A stretch of 64,000 bases of DNA, taken from NCBI RefSeq assembly GCF_014696825.1, contig NZ_JACJQU010000002.1, positions 1 to 64,000 of the forward strand, read 5' to 3'. The translations under genes and the position numbers were made by a program. Origin of the DNA: Anabaena sphaerica FACHB-251. GTDB lineage: Bacteria; Cyanobacteriota; Cyanobacteriia; Cyanobacteriales; Nostocaceae. Below the pieces are notes generated by a model. That model was given only the letters and a program-made list of their open reading frames with translations. It did no database searches and had not been told where the DNA came from. This document shows positions 45,999 to 56,326 of the stretch, piece after piece (the stretch's first letter is position 1; each line of letters begins with the position of its first letter).

Positions 45999-48941
45999 AT
46001 GCCAGATCAACCAGCAACATCTTTAAACGGTCGTCTTCCCTACCCCCAGAACAGCCAGAATACTATTCGCATTCGGGGCGCTAGGCAGCATAATCTGAAA
46101 AATATTGATTTGGAATTACCCCGCGACCAGTTAATTGTGTTTACTGGTGTTTCTGGTTCGGGTAAGTCTTCTTTGGCGTTTGATACCATCTTTGCGGAAG
46201 GTCAACGGCGTTATGTGGAATCTCTGAGCGCCTACGCTCGGCAATTTCTGGGACAGTTGGATAAACCAGATGTGGAAGCAATCGAAGGTTTAAGTCCAGC
46301 GATTTCCATTGACCAAAAATCAACTTCCCATAATCCCCGTTCTACTGTAGGGACGGTGACAGAAATTTATGATTATCTGCGGTTGCTATATGGCCGCGCT
46401 GGTGAACCCCATTGTCCTCACTGCGATCGCTCTATCGCACCCCAAACCATTGACGAGATGTGCGATCGCATCCTGGCACTTCCCGACCGTACCCGTTTCC
46501 AAATTCTCGCACCTGTGGTTCGGGGCAAAAAGGGAACTCACCGCAAATTACTTTCCAGTTTAGCAGCGCAAGGATTTGTCAGAATCAGGGTAAATGGAGA
46601 GGTGCGAGAACTGTCTGATTCTATCGAATTGGATAAAAATATTACACATACTATAGAACTGGTTATTGACAGGCTAGTTAAGAAAGACGATATTCAGGAG
46701 CGTTTAGTCGATTCTCTGACTACGTGCCTTAAGCAATCTAACGGAATCGCACTAATTGATGTATTAAATAGCACATTAGATAAGGCATCGCTGGAGCGGT
46801 CTGATAGTAAGTATATAACAACTGGGGAAGAAAATCAAGGTATTTCCGCACAAGAATCACCATCAGAAATGGTGTTTTCAGAAAACTTTGCTTGTCCAGA
46901 ACATGGTGCGGTAATGGAAGAATTATCACCGCGTTTGTTTTCTTTTAATTCTCCTTATGGTGCTTGTTCTCACTGTCATGGAATTGGAACTTTAAAAAGA
47001 TTTTCCCCGGAGTTAGTAGTACCTAACGCCGATTCGCCTATGTATGCAGCGATCGCACCGTGGTCAGAAAAGGAAAATTCTTATTATTTGGAGTTGCTGT
47101 ATAGTTTGGGACAGACTTATGGGTTTGAATTACAGACCCAGTGGGGGAAGTTGACACCAGAACAGCAGCAAATTGTTTTATATGGGGAAGACAAACGAAC
47201 CGCAGAGGGGCAGAAGACGCAGAGTTTTAAGGGTGTGATTCCGATTTTGCAACGGCAATATGAGGGAGGAACGGAGTTAGTTAAACAGAAGTTGGAAGAA
47301 TATTTGATAGACCAACCTTGTGAGGTTTGTGGAGGTAAAAGATTAAAGCCGGAAGCTTTAGCTGTGAAGTTGGGACAATATGGAATTTTAGATTTAACCG
47401 GCGTTTCCATTCGAGAATGTCGGGAAAGAGTTGAAAATTTAAAGTTGACTCCTCGACAAGTGCAAATTGCTGATTTGGTGTTGAGGGAAGTTAAAGCCAG
47501 ATTGCAATTTTTATTAGATGTGGGTTTAGATTATCTGACGTTAGATCGTCCGGCAATGACTTTATCAGGTGGGGAAGCTCAACGCATTAGATTAGCTACT
47601 CAAATCGGTTCGGGTTTAACAGGAGTTCTTTACGTTTTGGATGAACCAAGTATAGGTTTGCATCAAAGAGATAACGGACGTTTGTTGAAAACTTTAACCA
47701 AATTACGCGACTTAGGAAATACGTTAATAGTCGTTGAACATGACGAAGAAACCATCCGCGCAGCGAATCATATAGTTGATATTGGTCCAGGTGCAGGTAT
47801 TCATGGGGGACATATTATTGCTCAGGGAAATATAGAGGACTTATTAAAGGCTGAAGCTTCATTAACAGGTGCTTACCTATCAGGAAGACGAGTAATTAAT
47901 ACCCCAGCAAAAAGAAGAGAAGGAAATGGCAGAACTTTAACCATTAGAAATGCCCATCGTAACAACTTACAAAATATAGATGTAGAAATTCCTTTAGGTA
48001 AACTTGTTGCTGTCACCGGCGTTTCTGGTTCAGGAAAATCTACCTTAATTAATGAGTTACTTTATCCAGCCTTACAACATCATCTTTTAAAAAGAGTTCC
48101 TTTTCCAAAAGAGATTGAGGAAATTAAAGGTTTAAACTGTGTTGATAAAGCCATTGTCATCGACCAATCACCCATAGGCAGAACTCCCCGTTCCAACCCC
48201 GCAACTTACACCGGCGTTTTCGATATTATTCGTGATGTGTTTTCCCAAACCATCGAAGCCAAAACCAGAGGTTACAAACCGGGACAATTTTCATTCAACG
48301 TCAAAGGTGGCAGATGTGAAGCTTGTAGCGGACAGGGTGTGAATGTCATTGAAATGAACTTTTTACCTGACGTTTATGTACAGTGTGAAGTTTGTAAAGG
48401 TGCGAGATACAACCGAGAAACTTTACAAGTTAAATATAAGGATAAATCAATTTCTGACGTTCTCAACATGACCGTTGAGGAAGCATTAGCATTTTGTGAA
48501 AACATTCCCAAAGCAGTCACCAGATTACAAACATTAGTAGATGTAGGTTTAGGTTATGTACAGTTAGGACAACCAGCCACAACCTTATCTGGTGGAGAAG
48601 CGCAACGGGTGAAATTAGCAACAGAATTATCTCGACGTGCGACAGGGAAAACTTTGTATTTAATTGATGAACCAACCACAGGATTGTCTTTTTACGATGT
48701 GCATAAATTGTTGGATGTTTTGCAAAGATTGGTAGATAAAGGAAATTCGATTTTAGTCATTGAACATAACTTAGATGTCATTCGTTGTTCGGATTGGGTA
48801 ATAGATTTAGGACCAGAAGGAGGAGACAAAGGAGGAGAAATTATTGTTGCGGGAACACCAGAAGAAGTAGCAAAAAATCAACGTTCTTATACTGGGGAAT
48901 ATTTAAAGCAGGTGTTGAAACAATATCCGGCAGTTGTTTAA
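45999..48941 (+). CDS. uvrA: UvrABC excinuclease subunit A
   Basis: A 980-residue damage-recognition ATPase of nucleotide excision repair. The first ABC half has Walker A GVSGSGKSSLAFDT near residue 55 and the second half GVSGSGKSTLINEL. ABC signatures TLSGGEAQRI and TLSGGEAQRVKLA are present. Zinc-finger cysteine pairs occur (CPHCD, CSHCHG, CEVCGGKR, CEACSGQG, CEVCKG). No insertion or truncation was noticed. No clear LexA-type operator (RGTACNNNDGTWCB-like) was found upstream. The upstream interval is full of repeats. Confidence 0.97.
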   Translation: MPDQPATSLNGRLPYPQNSQNTIRIRGARQHNLKNIDLELPRDQLIVFTGVSGSGKSSLAFDTIFAEGQRRYVESLSAYARQFLGQLDKPDVEAIEGLSPAISIDQKSTSHNPRSTVGTVTEIYDYLRLLYGRAGEPHCPHCDRSIAPQTIDEMCDRILALPDRTRFQILAPVVRGKKGTHRKLLSSLAAQGFVRIRVNGEVRELSDSIELDKNITHTIELVIDRLVKKDDIQERLVDSLTTCLKQSNGIALIDVLNSTLDKASLERSDSKYITTGEENQGISAQESPSEMVFSENFACPEHGAVMEELSPRLFSFNSPYGACSHCHGIGTLKRFSPELVVPNADSPMYAAIAPWSEKENSYYLELLYSLGQTYGFELQTQWGKLTPEQQQIVLYGEDKRTAEGQKTQSFKGVIPILQRQYEGGTELVKQKLEEYLIDQPCEVCGGKRLKPEALAVKLGQYGILDLTGVSIRECRERVENLKLTPRQVQIADLVLREVKARLQFLLDVGLDYLTLDRPAMTLSGGEAQRIRLATQIGSGLTGVLYVLDEPSIGLHQRDNGRLLKTLTKLRDLGNTLIVVEHDEETIRAANHIVDIGPGAGIHGGHIIAQGNIEDLLKAEASLTGAYLSGRRVINTPAKRREGNGRTLTIRNAHRNNLQNIDVEIPLGKLVAVTGVSGSGKSTLINELLYPALQHHLLKRVPFPKEIEEIKGLNCVDKAIVIDQSPIGRTPRSNPATYTGVFDIIRDVFSQTIEAKTRGYKPGQFSFNVKGGRCEACSGQGVNVIEMNFLPDVYVQCEVCKGARYNRETLQVKYKDKSISDVLNMTVEEALAFCENIPKAVTRLQTLVDVGLGYVQLGQPATTLSGGEAQRVKLATELSRRATGKTLYLIDEPTTGLSFYDVHKLLDVLQRLVDKGNSILVIEHNLDVIRCSDWVIDLGPEGGDKGGEIIVAGTPEEVAKNQRSYTGEYLKQVLKQYPAVV

Positions 48942-49172
48942 AGACAATAAACAGCACCTATCCAAAAACTCTCTGTAACTCCTCTTCCTTCGTGGTTCGT
49001 TTTTAAATTTTAAATTCTCACGCAGAGTCGCAGAGCCGCAGAGAGGAGAAGATAATCATAAATATGATAGGGAGAATAAAAAGGTAATTTGGTTTCATGC
49101 AAAGTCGCAAAGGAAGAGAAGAAGATTATAATATAACAAATAAGAATTATCAGCAGATATGGAGCAATATTA
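48942..49172. repeat. Intergenic GCAGAG/ACGAAGG repeats
   Basis: It holds CTTCCTTCGTGGTTCG and CGCAGAGTCGCAGAGCCGCAG units, two dispersed repeats also seen near 41085, 45850, 49945 and 50050. No gene is seen. Confidence 0.5.
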
Positions 49173-49406
49173 ATGATGCAAACTATGAAGTTAGAATCTC
49201 ACGTTGGTAATGATGGGATGTTACACATACCTTTACCGGAAGTCAAAGATGCGGATGTAGAAGTAATTATCGTTTATCAACAAGTACAGAAACCACAAAA
49301 GCGTCAATGGTCTCCAGAATTTCTTAGCACATTTGGAGCTTGGGAAGGAGAAGTATTAGAAAGAGCGCCCCAGGAAGAACAATCGGAAAGAGAACCATTT
49401 TTATGA
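49173..49406 (+). CDS. VapB-like antitoxin
   Basis: A 77-residue acidic protein. The N-terminal beta strands (MKLESHVGNDGMLHIPLPE) look like a short AbrB/antitoxin-type fold, and the C-terminal half is acidic and probably wraps the toxin. Its stop codon overlaps the downstream PIN-domain start (ATGA). Nearby starts at 49176 and 49185 cannot be excluded. Identity as an antitoxin rests mainly on the VapC partner. Confidence 0.65.
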   Translation: MMQTMKLESHVGNDGMLHIPLPEVKDADVEVIIVYQQVQKPQKRQWSPEFLSTFGAWEGEVLERAPQEEQSEREPFL

Positions 49407-49807
49407 TTTATCTGTTAGATACAAATACTTGTATTGGTTATATTAACCGTCGCAATACCTCGATCTATCAGCGTATTACTTCTTTATCTCCAGAAGAAGT
49501 AGTTATTTGTGATATTATAAAATTTGAGCTTTATTATGGGGCATATAATAGTTCTCGTACAAAAGAAAACCTAGCAACTCTACAAAAATTTTTTGCAGAT
49601 TTTGTCAGTTTACCTTTTGATGGTAAAGCTGCTGCTATATGTGGAGATCTCCGCTCTCAACTCAAAAATCAGGGAACACCCATAGGAGGTTATGATTTAC
49701 AAATTGGTGCGATCGCTTTAGCTAATAATTTGATATTAGTCACCCACAATACCAGGGAGTTTTCGCGTATTCCTGAATTAAAATTAGAAGACTGGGAAGG
49801 TGTCTGA
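49403..49807 (+). CDS. vapC: VapC-like PIN-domain toxin
   Basis: A 134-residue PIN-domain ribonuclease. The acidic active-site residues are in LLDTNTCI (Asp6), FELYYGA (Glu) and GGYDLQIGAIAL (Asp). ATG 49403 fits the family start MIYLLDTN; the longer frame from 49340 only extends into the antitoxin coding sequence. Intact, and therefore probably an active toxin-antitoxin pair, in contrast to the decayed higB and hicA. Confidence 0.85.
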   Translation: MIYLLDTNTCIGYINRRNTSIYQRITSLSPEEVVICDIIKFELYYGAYNSSRTKENLATLQKFFADFVSLPFDGKAAAICGDLRSQLKNQGTPIGGYDLQIGAIALANNLILVTHNTREFSRIPELKLEDWEGV

Positions 49808-50167
49808 TAGCGTAGCGTGGCGCAAGCCATATCAGGATTTCCAGGATTTAAGGATTTTCAGGAAGTAAACATCACCTACCCAAAAACTCTCTAAAACTCT
49901 TCCTCTGTATCCTCTGTGTCTCTGCGGTTCGTTATTCTGTAAATTGTGATTTCGCGCAAAGACGCAAAGGAGCAAAGAAAAGAAAGTAAAGATTCAGAAT
50001 TTAGTCTCATTTCTCTGAAAAATGCGATCGCTCTCTTTCCTTCTTCCCCTCTTCCTTCGCGCTCTTCACTCCTTCGTGGTTCAATCATTACCCACATTCA
50101 ACACCAACCCCAAATTGAGCAAGACCCGACAGTGCATTGAAGTATCCCATCCTAGACATCACTCAAT
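49808..50167. other. Intergenic repeat cluster
   Basis: It begins with TGATAGCGTAGCGTGGCGCA (49806), a copy of the dispersed palindrome at 6788. It then contains GGATTTCCAGGATTTAAGGA, the CGCAAAGACGCAAAGGAGC and CTTCGCGCTCTTCACTCCTT repeats. Open frames on both strands are repeat products. No gene is recognised. Confidence 0.5.
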
Positions 50168-50689
50168 CTAATTGAGATAATTGACGCTTTCTAATTCTGT
50201 TGATACTATCTTCCAGCGACCATTCGATTTCCTGAGAGTATTTGTAGATACCAAGACATTATCTTTGAATGCAGGCCCACTAATTTTCTTAGTAGTCTGA
50301 GTAATTCTAACTTTTGCTTTATTATCAGAAATTTCCAGGATTTCAAATTTGTTAATTTCGTATTTCAAATCATAGGTATCGAAAACTTTTTGTGTCAACT
50401 GTCTAGTTTCTTCGTACTCTGGAGAGTTTTCATCAATTGTAGACATAGCCAAATCAAGATTTTCTGTGTTCAACGCTCTCATGTTGTCGTCAAAGACAGC
50501 CCTGATTTCTGCTACATTATTATCTTGCTGAGTAATAGCTTCTACAGTTTTTGTGGTGGCTATACTAACACTTAAATTGGCAGCTTGAACAGTTGCATTT
50601 ACAGAATTTATAGTGCTACTCGTAATTAATAGTCCTAATACAGTAAAAGGACATATATACTTAGAAATCTGTATGTTAAAACCTAACAT
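50168..50689 (-). CDS. Secreted NTF2/SnoaL-like hypothetical protein
   Basis: A 173-residue protein with a signal peptide-like start (hydrophobic ICPFTVLGLLITSS; cleavage near VQA). The mature part has an NTF2-like pattern: RAVFDDNMRALNTENLDLAMSTI, then the strand-rich KFEILEISDNKAKVRITQ and NGRWKIVSTE. Such folds are common as small-ligand-binding or scaffold domains. Function is unknown. It stands alone. Confidence 0.65.
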   Translation of the reverse strand: MLGFNIQISKYICPFTVLGLLITSSTINSVNATVQAANLSVSIATTKTVEAITQQDNNVAEIRAVFDDNMRALNTENLDLAMSTIDENSPEYEETRQLTQKVFDTYDLKYEINKFEILEISDNKAKVRITQTTKKISGPAFKDNVLVSTNTLRKSNGRWKIVSTELESVNYLN

Positions 50690-51262
50690 CAGGGATAAAA
50701 CCTATATTTTCAATTAAGAACATATGATCAAGTATAAGTAAGTTGGCATTAGAATATCAACCTATGTAATGAAATGTAAAATCAACAAATACCTGATCAA
50801 AGAAATAGTCAATTTCACAGGTTTGACAAAACTAAATATACAATACATTGGTTTTATCGTACCGAATTACCTATCCCTCTTTCGGCAACATAAAATCAGA
50901 AACCTTTATTTAACAATGTTTTTAGCGTTTTATTAAAATTAATGTTTCAAAATTTTCTCCATATGTGGAGCGTGAAAATTAGGTAATTATTTTTGTGAGA
51001 TTATCTCCGGCTAATTACTTATAATAAATTTTGTACTCTTTCCTATTGTCTGCACTCATATAGGAATCCGGTTTGATTCCTGAATTTACTCGTAGAGGCA
51101 GGGAACAGGGAACAGGGAACAGGGAACAGAAAAGAAGGAATATAAGGTGTACTGAGTTTGTATGGCTACGCCACGCAAGCTATCAAAAATCAAATAGGAG
51201 TCCTATACAGATAAAGCTTCAACAAACGGACATGATATAATTCCCGGTTTGACGAAAGAGGG
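50690..51262. other. Intergenic region with short tandem repeats
   Basis: Contains four tandem GGGAACA heptamers (51101-51130), an STRR-type array, and GCTACGCCACGCAAGCTATC (about 51164), a diverged copy of the 6788/49806 repeat. The rest is AT-rich; no gene is seen. Confidence 0.55.
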
Positions 51263-51682
51263 TTATTCCCCCTTCTGCCAAAACTGCCTTAAAATCTCCC
51301 CAGGTTCCCTATCCCAAGTATCAATATGTTCATAAATTAAAACCTCATCATTCAACTTATAAGTCGAATACCCATTAAAAAATAACCGTGCTTTCCAGGG
51401 AACACGCAAAACACCCCGCACAGTCCAAGTTGCTAAAATCGTATTCTCCTCAGACTCAGACACATCATGTAAATCAAAAGCAATTTCCGTAAAAAACAAC
51501 TGACCATGAAAACGCAAAGTCCAGAAAATAATCCGATAATTAAACTTACCCTTAAACTTATTCACCGGGTCACTAAAATAAATATCCTGTGAATAGATAT
51601 CATAAGAAATATCCTGCTCAAACAACGTCGGTAAATCTTGTTTAAGAATTTCAATAATCTCTTTTATTTGTAATTTCACCAC
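51263..51682 (-). CDS. DUF2358 (SnoaL-like) protein
   Basis: A 139-residue cytoplasmic protein of the NTF2-like DUF2358 group found in cyanobacteria and plastids. Visible are DLPTLFEQDISYDIYSQDIYF, DPVNKFKGK, and FNGYSTYKLND...EHIDTWDREPG. It starts 5 bp after the upstream gene, so the two are probably co-transcribed. Function is unknown. Confidence 0.8.
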   Translation of the reverse strand: MVKLQIKEIIEILKQDLPTLFEQDISYDIYSQDIYFSDPVNKFKGKFNYRIIFWTLRFHGQLFFTEIAFDLHDVSESEENTILATWTVRGVLRVPWKARLFFNGYSTYKLNDEVLIYEHIDTWDREPGEILRQFWQKGE

Positions 51683-51687
51683 TGTAT

Positions 51688-52848
51688 TTATACCTTAAAA
51701 ATTTTTCTCAACCGTTTTTCTAATTGCTGTAAAATAGAAGTAGACCTGCGAGAACTTACATCAAAATCATCTAAATCTGCCAAATTTGGAAATAATGCCG
51801 ACTGAGCATAAGGACCATTTTTCAGAACTTTAGCTAATTGACAATTATTTTCCCGCAACCCTTCGTAAAAAAAGCATATTTCCCCACTAATTCCCAATTT
51901 ACGATGATATTCAACTACCTGTAACAAGTAATTTGGACTAATCCGATATTTCCCTAATTTGATTAAAATTCCTGGTGCTAACTTAGGTAACATTGCATCT
52001 GTAAACTGCTCGTTTACTAATCTATCAATAATACATTTATAACTGAGAAAGTCACGACGATAAATTTGAGGATGGATAATATCAACAATTCCTCGCTTTA
52101 ACCAAGTTGGTGAATCTTGCAAATATTCCCGCAATCCCCAATCATAAATATTGGGAGATATTGATACTAATAAATCAGGATTTACCGCTTTCACTTCTTG
52201 GTAAAGCAGTGCTAAAACATCAGTCAAAATATTTGCCCGCCACTGTAGCCAATGTTTATCTTTGTGGTTCTGTGGTGGATTTTTTTGAAACTCTTGGCGG
52301 TAGCGGTTTATAGTTCCTTGATCATATCCGCCTTCCGATGGTAATGCCGGAAAACGATCATCTCCCTGCACACCATCAACATCATAATTCTTTACCACTT
52401 CTAAAACTAAATTTAACAAAAATTCCTGCACCTGAAAATCGAAAGCATTCAACCATTCAAAACCGTTCTTTTTCAGTAAATTCCCCTTGTAATCATAAGC
52501 TCCCCATTCGGGTTTTTGCTGTAATAACATCCCGCCATTTAAATTGTAGGAACTAGCAAAACCATATTCAAACCAAGGTATGACTTTTAAACCCACCCGT
52601 CGCGCTTCCTCTACTACTTCCCGTAAAGGATCACGTCCCAAAAATCTAGAATCAATTTCTATACCAAACATCCGCCACATAGTTGGACTCGGATACAAGG
52701 TAACGCCCTGATTCCAAACGACGGGAAACACCACATTAAATCCCGTCTCAGCCAAAAATTCCATCGCTTCAGCAATGTTTTGTCTTGACTTGAGAACCTG
52801 ACTATCAGTTTTCGTTAACCAGACACCCCGTATTTCTACTCTACTCAT
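51688..52848 (-). CDS. Glycosyl hydrolase-like family 10 (GHL10/DUF187) protein
   Basis: A 386-residue TIM-barrel protein starting EIRGVWLTKTDSQVL. The GHL10/DUF187 hallmarks follow: FNVVFPVVWNQGVTLYPS, LREVVEEARRVGLKVIPWFEYG, DVDGVQGDDRFPALPSEGGYD and ISPNIYDWGLREYLQD. Bacterial relatives are linked to exopolysaccharide or cell-wall glycan processing. No signal peptide is seen in this copy, so it may act inside. Probably one transcript with the DUF2358 gene. Confidence 0.85.
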   Translation of the reverse strand: MSRVEIRGVWLTKTDSQVLKSRQNIAEAMEFLAETGFNVVFPVVWNQGVTLYPSPTMWRMFGIEIDSRFLGRDPLREVVEEARRVGLKVIPWFEYGFASSYNLNGGMLLQQKPEWGAYDYKGNLLKKNGFEWLNAFDFQVQEFLLNLVLEVVKNYDVDGVQGDDRFPALPSEGGYDQGTINRYRQEFQKNPPQNHKDKHWLQWRANILTDVLALLYQEVKAVNPDLLVSISPNIYDWGLREYLQDSPTWLKRGIVDIIHPQIYRRDFLSYKCIIDRLVNEQFTDAMLPKLAPGILIKLGKYRISPNYLLQVVEYHRKLGISGEICFFYEGLRENNCQLAKVLKNGPYAQSALFPNLADLDDFDVSSRRSTSILQQLEKRLRKIFKV

Positions 52849-53032
52849 TTACACCCCAATACAATTTTAGATTTTGGATTTTGGATTGTGGATTGTGAAA
52901 ATATTGCTATATCAATCTTCATTCTCAGTTTTGATTAAAAATTGTATAACCTTTAATAGATTTTTTCCTGGGAAATACTTTGTATAATTACTTTTAGTAA
53001 AAATTACAGAAGCTTTAAATCTATCAAATCTT

Positions 53033-53893
53033 ATGTCTATCATCGAAAATTCTGGGACACACGCCTATATAACCACCAACGGGATTAAATTACATTATGT
53101 CACCCAAGGGGAAGGTCCTTTAATGTTAATGTTGCATGGGTTTCCTGAATTTTGGTACTCATGGCGGCATCAAATCCCCGAATTTGCTCAAGATTATCAA
53201 GTTGTTGCCCTTGATTTACGCGGTTATAACGATAGTGATAAACCCCAAGCGCAATCAGCTTATGTCATGGATGAATTTGTTAAAGACATTGAAGGAGTGA
53301 TTAAAGGTTTAGGATATGAAAGTTGTATTTTAGTTGGTCATGACTGGGGTGGTGCGATCGCTTGGAATTTTGCCTACGCTCACCCAAATATGGTAGAAAA
53401 ACTAATTATACTCAACCTCCCCCATCCCGCCAAATTTTCCCAAGGTTTAAGCACTCCCCAACAACTCTTACGCAGTTATTACATCTTCTTGTTTCAATTT
53501 CCTCTGCTTCCAGAACTAGTCCTCCAAGCTTCTGACTATGAAACCATAGCCAAAGCCATCCAAGGTACAGCCTTCAATAAAAACGCCTTCACCACAGCAG
53601 ATATCGAAGCCTACAAAGACGCTGCTGCTAAACGTGGAGCGATTACAGCCATGTTGAACTATTACCGCAATATTTTTCAACAGGGTATCCTCAACAAAAC
53701 TTGGACTGTTCTCGAAGTCCCTACCCTGATGATTTGGGGAGAACAAGACACCGCACTAGGAAAAGAACTGACTTATGGTACACAAGAATATGTCAGGAAT
53801 TTACAAATAAAATATATTCCTAATTCTGGTCATTGGGTACAGCAAGAACAGCCAGAATTAGTCACAGAGTATATGCGAGAATTTCTTTCCTGA
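53033..53893 (+). CDS. Alpha/beta hydrolase (epoxide-hydrolase-like)
   Basis: A 286-residue alpha/beta hydrolase. MLHGFPEFWYSWRHQIPEFA is the HGxP oxyanion motif of epoxide hydrolases and dehalogenases. The nucleophile is Asp in GHDWGGAIAW (Asp replacing the usual Ser). The catalytic acid and His are in WGEQDTALG and NSGHWVQQEQP. This fits soluble epoxide hydrolase. The natural substrate is unknown. Confidence 0.9.
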   Translation: MSIIENSGTHAYITTNGIKLHYVTQGEGPLMLMLHGFPEFWYSWRHQIPEFAQDYQVVALDLRGYNDSDKPQAQSAYVMDEFVKDIEGVIKGLGYESCILVGHDWGGAIAWNFAYAHPNMVEKLIILNLPHPAKFSQGLSTPQQLLRSYYIFLFQFPLLPELVLQASDYETIAKAIQGTAFNKNAFTTADIEAYKDAAAKRGAITAMLNYYRNIFQQGILNKTWTVLEVPTLMIWGEQDTALGKELTYGTQEYVRNLQIKYIPNSGHWVQQEQPELVTEYMREFLS

Positions 53894-54181
53894 GACCACC
53901 TAATTTAATAGTAAAAACTACTCATTTACTAACAAAACCAAATATGCTATAAAATAAAACTTAAAAATATTTAACAGTAAATTAATATCAGCAATTTACC
54001 TAAATTCAGCATTTAGGCAGAGCTAAAACCTAATGTCAGTAATAGTTATACTATCACTAGCTAATTGCTTAAACATCACATCTAGCGTGTGAGATAAATC
54101 AACATTTTTTAGCCATTTAGTGAGATAATAGAATTGTGAGGAAAAGAACGGATGCTACTTTATAAAGGAAAGGGGAAAATT

Positions 54182-54637
54182 ATGAAACGCCAGCTATTAA
54201 CCGCTATAGCCTTAGTCGCTCCCCTATTTTTAGCTAACTCAGTCCAAGCTGGAAATAATCAAGACTTACAAAGACTTTTGTCTACTGGGGAATGTCAACG
54301 TTGTGAACTATCAGAAGTCAACCTCAGTGGCGCTCATTTAATTGGTGCAGACTTACGAGGCGCAAATCTGCGGGGAGCTAACTTGACAGAAGCTAACCTC
54401 GAAGGTGCTGACCTCACAGGAGCAAATCTGGCAGGTGCAAATTTAACATCAGCTTTTGTCACCAACGTCAATTTAAAGCAAGCAAATCTCAACGGTGCAA
54501 ATCTCACCAGTGCTACTATTAACGATTCCAACGTATATCAAGCATCAATGAATAATCTAACCATTACTGATGCAGAAATATATAATACTGGCATCGGTGT
54601 TGGTGGGCCCGGCACTCAAATTCCTGATTGGGAATAA
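54182..54637 (+). CDS. Secreted pentapeptide-repeat protein
   Basis: A 151-residue protein with a signal peptide (MKRQLLTAIALVAPLFLANSVQA). A short head (QDLQRLLSTGECQRCELSEV) with two Cys is followed by about 13 pentapeptide repeats of the A(D/N)Lxx form, a right-handed beta-helix. The start was set at ATG 54182, with AAAGGGGAAAA upstream; an earlier in-frame ATG at 54152 would add ten residues before the signal. Function is unknown; its helix may protect or bind envelope proteins. Confidence 0.88.
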   Translation: MKRQLLTAIALVAPLFLANSVQAGNNQDLQRLLSTGECQRCELSEVNLSGAHLIGADLRGANLRGANLTEANLEGADLTGANLAGANLTSAFVTNVNLKQANLNGANLTSATINDSNVYQASMNNLTITDAEIYNTGIGVGGPGTQIPDWE

Positions 54638-54690
54638 GTCAAAATTAAGGTAATTTTAGCCGGAATTTACCTCTAAAACCACATAAAAAA

Positions 54691-54721
54691 ACCTCTGCTT
54701 AATGATGATCAAAGCAGAGGT
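54691..54721 (-). terminator. Terminator of metK
   Basis: A perfect 10-bp stem ACCTCTGCTT/AAGCAGAGGT with an 11-nt loop. On the minus strand it is followed by TTTTTTATG, an intrinsic terminator 37 nt beyond the metK stop. On the plus strand it is followed by a weaker T-rich stretch and may also end the pentapeptide gene. Confidence 0.85.
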
Positions 54722-54757
54722 ATTTTGGTTTTAGCTATAACCTAAAATCACCAGAAT

Positions 54758-56032
54758 TTAAGTTAATGCTGGTGCTATCGCTTCCGAAAGAGACTTATTA
54801 GCCGCTTGCTTCAACATATCCACCTTATCAGTGCGTTCCCAAGGCAAATCTAAATCAGTCCTTCCCAAGTGACCGTAAGCCGCAACGTCCTGATAGAAAC
54901 GTCCGCCTCTTTCACTTGGTAAGTTGCGTAAATTGAACGTGTGAATAATTCCTGCTGGACGCAGTTCAAAGTTATCTTTGACTAATTGCAGCAAGATTTC
55001 ATCATCAACTTTGCCAGTGCCAAAGGTATCCACAAAAATGCTGACAGGTCTGGCTACACCAATGGCATAACTTAACTGTACTTCACATTTGTCTGCTAAC
55101 TCAGCAGCGACAATATTTTTCGCCGCATAACGAGCAGCATAAGCCGCAGAACGGTCTACCTTCGTGGGGTCTTTACCAGAAAAAGCACCACCACCATGTC
55201 GGGAATAACCACCGTAGGTATCGACAATGATTTTCCGTCCCGTTAGGCCAGAATCTCCTTGAGGTCCACCAATAACAAATTTACCAGTAGGATTGACTAA
55301 AAAGCGTGTATCCTCAGTTGGCTTAACTTCAATATCGCCAAACACAGGTATCACTACCGCAGCCCAAAGGTCTTGTTTAATCTTAGCTTGCACCGCAGCA
55401 TCATCAGTAATATCCCCAATATTAGGTGTATGCTGGGTGGAAATCAAGATTGTATCAATACCTACGGGTTTGCCATCTTCATAAACTACGGTAACTTGGG
55501 TTTTCCCATCAGGACGCAGGTATGACAAATCACCTGTTTTCCTCACTGCTGCCAGTCTCCGGGCAATGCGGTGAGCTAGACTAATCGGCAAAGGCATCAA
55601 TTCTGGTGTTTCGTTGCAAGCAAAACCGAACATGATACCTTGATCACCAGCCCCAATTTTATCGAATAGTTCTTCACTATCGTCAGCGCGGGTTTCTTGG
55701 GCAGTATTTACACCTTGGGCAATATCAGGTGATTGTTCATCCAAAGCTATGAGTACACTGGCACTATTGGCAGAAAAGCCGTTGACTGCATCAGTGTAGC
55801 CAATTTCGGCAATTTTCTTCCGTGCTAAATTGACAAAATTTACATTCGCTTTGCTGGTAATTTCACCTGTAACTAAAACTAAACCAGTATTTACAACTAC
55901 TTCAGCGGCGACCCGGCTACTGGGGTCTTGTGTCAGTAGAGCATCCAGAATAGTATCGGAAATTTGGTCACAGATTTTATCTGGATGACCTTCTGTAACG
56001 GACTCGGAGGTAAAGAAATAGCGACGAGACAA
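54758..56032 (-). CDS. metK: S-adenosylmethionine synthase
   Basis: A 424-residue methionine adenosyltransferase that makes AdoMet from methionine and ATP. Visible are the start [13 protein letters not shown] (residues 7-19), [26 protein letters not shown] and [10 protein letters not shown]-like residues. Initiation is at TTG (56032), with AAGGAGG spaced 7 nt before it. AdoMet feeds the SpeD/SpeE-like enzymes of this window as well as methylation. No SAM-I/SAM-V riboswitch pattern was seen in the 294-bp leader. Confidence 0.97.
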   Translation of the reverse strand: MSRRYFFTSESVTEGHPDKICDQISDTILDALLTQDPSSRVAAEVVVNTGLVLVTGEITSKANVNFVNLARKKIAEIGYTDAVNGFSANSASVLIALDEQSPDIAQGVNTAQETRADDSEELFDKIGAGDQGIMFGFACNETPELMPLPISLAHRIARRLAAVRKTGDLSYLRPDGKTQVTVVYEDGKPVGIDTILISTQHTPNIGDITDDAAVQAKIKQDLWAAVVIPVFGDIEVKPTEDTRFLVNPTGKFVIGGPQGDSGLTGRKIIVDTYGGYSRHGGGAFSGKDPTKVDRSAAYAARYAAKNIVAAELADKCEVQLSYAIGVARPVSIFVDTFGTGKVDDEILLQLVKDNFELRPAGIIHTFNLRNLPSERGGRFYQDVAAYGHLGRTDLDLPWERTDKVDMLKQAANKSLSEAIAPALT

Positions 56033-56271
56033 AGGAAATTCCTCCTTGAAGAATTTTAATCACTGACTAAATTTGGGTATTTAGTTCAGCTACTAATTTC
56101 TCAAATCATAACCATATTTACACACTTACTCATGAGTGTCTTCTGATTTGAAGAAAAATGTCTATAGTCGGAGTAAAACCCTGTTGTAGCCAGTGTTTCA
56201 TCATCAATTGATGTCCTAACCACCCTGTCCAGTGCTATAACTCTGATTTGAATATAAATCTTTACAATACG

Positions 56272-56305
56272 AAAAAGGGTTACACCTACAGATGCAACCC
56301 CTTTT
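56272..56305 (-). terminator. Terminator of prk
   Basis: A hairpin formed by AAAAGGGTT and AACCCCTTTT with one bulge, with TTTTTCG beyond on the minus strand, lies about 22 nt after the prk stop codon. Confidence 0.65.
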
Positions 56306-56326
56306 GTTTACCAAACATTGCTGATT

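Noticed and set aside
49891-50140. Overlapping ORFs on both strands in the 49.9-50.1 kb interval
   Set aside because: Both consist of translated CGCAAAG/CTTCGTGG repeats; neither has a start signal or family.
56033-56326. SAM riboswitch in the metK leader
   Set aside because: None of the SAM-I, SAM-II or SAM-V conserved boxes was found by eye; the leader has only a strong ribosome binding site near the start.
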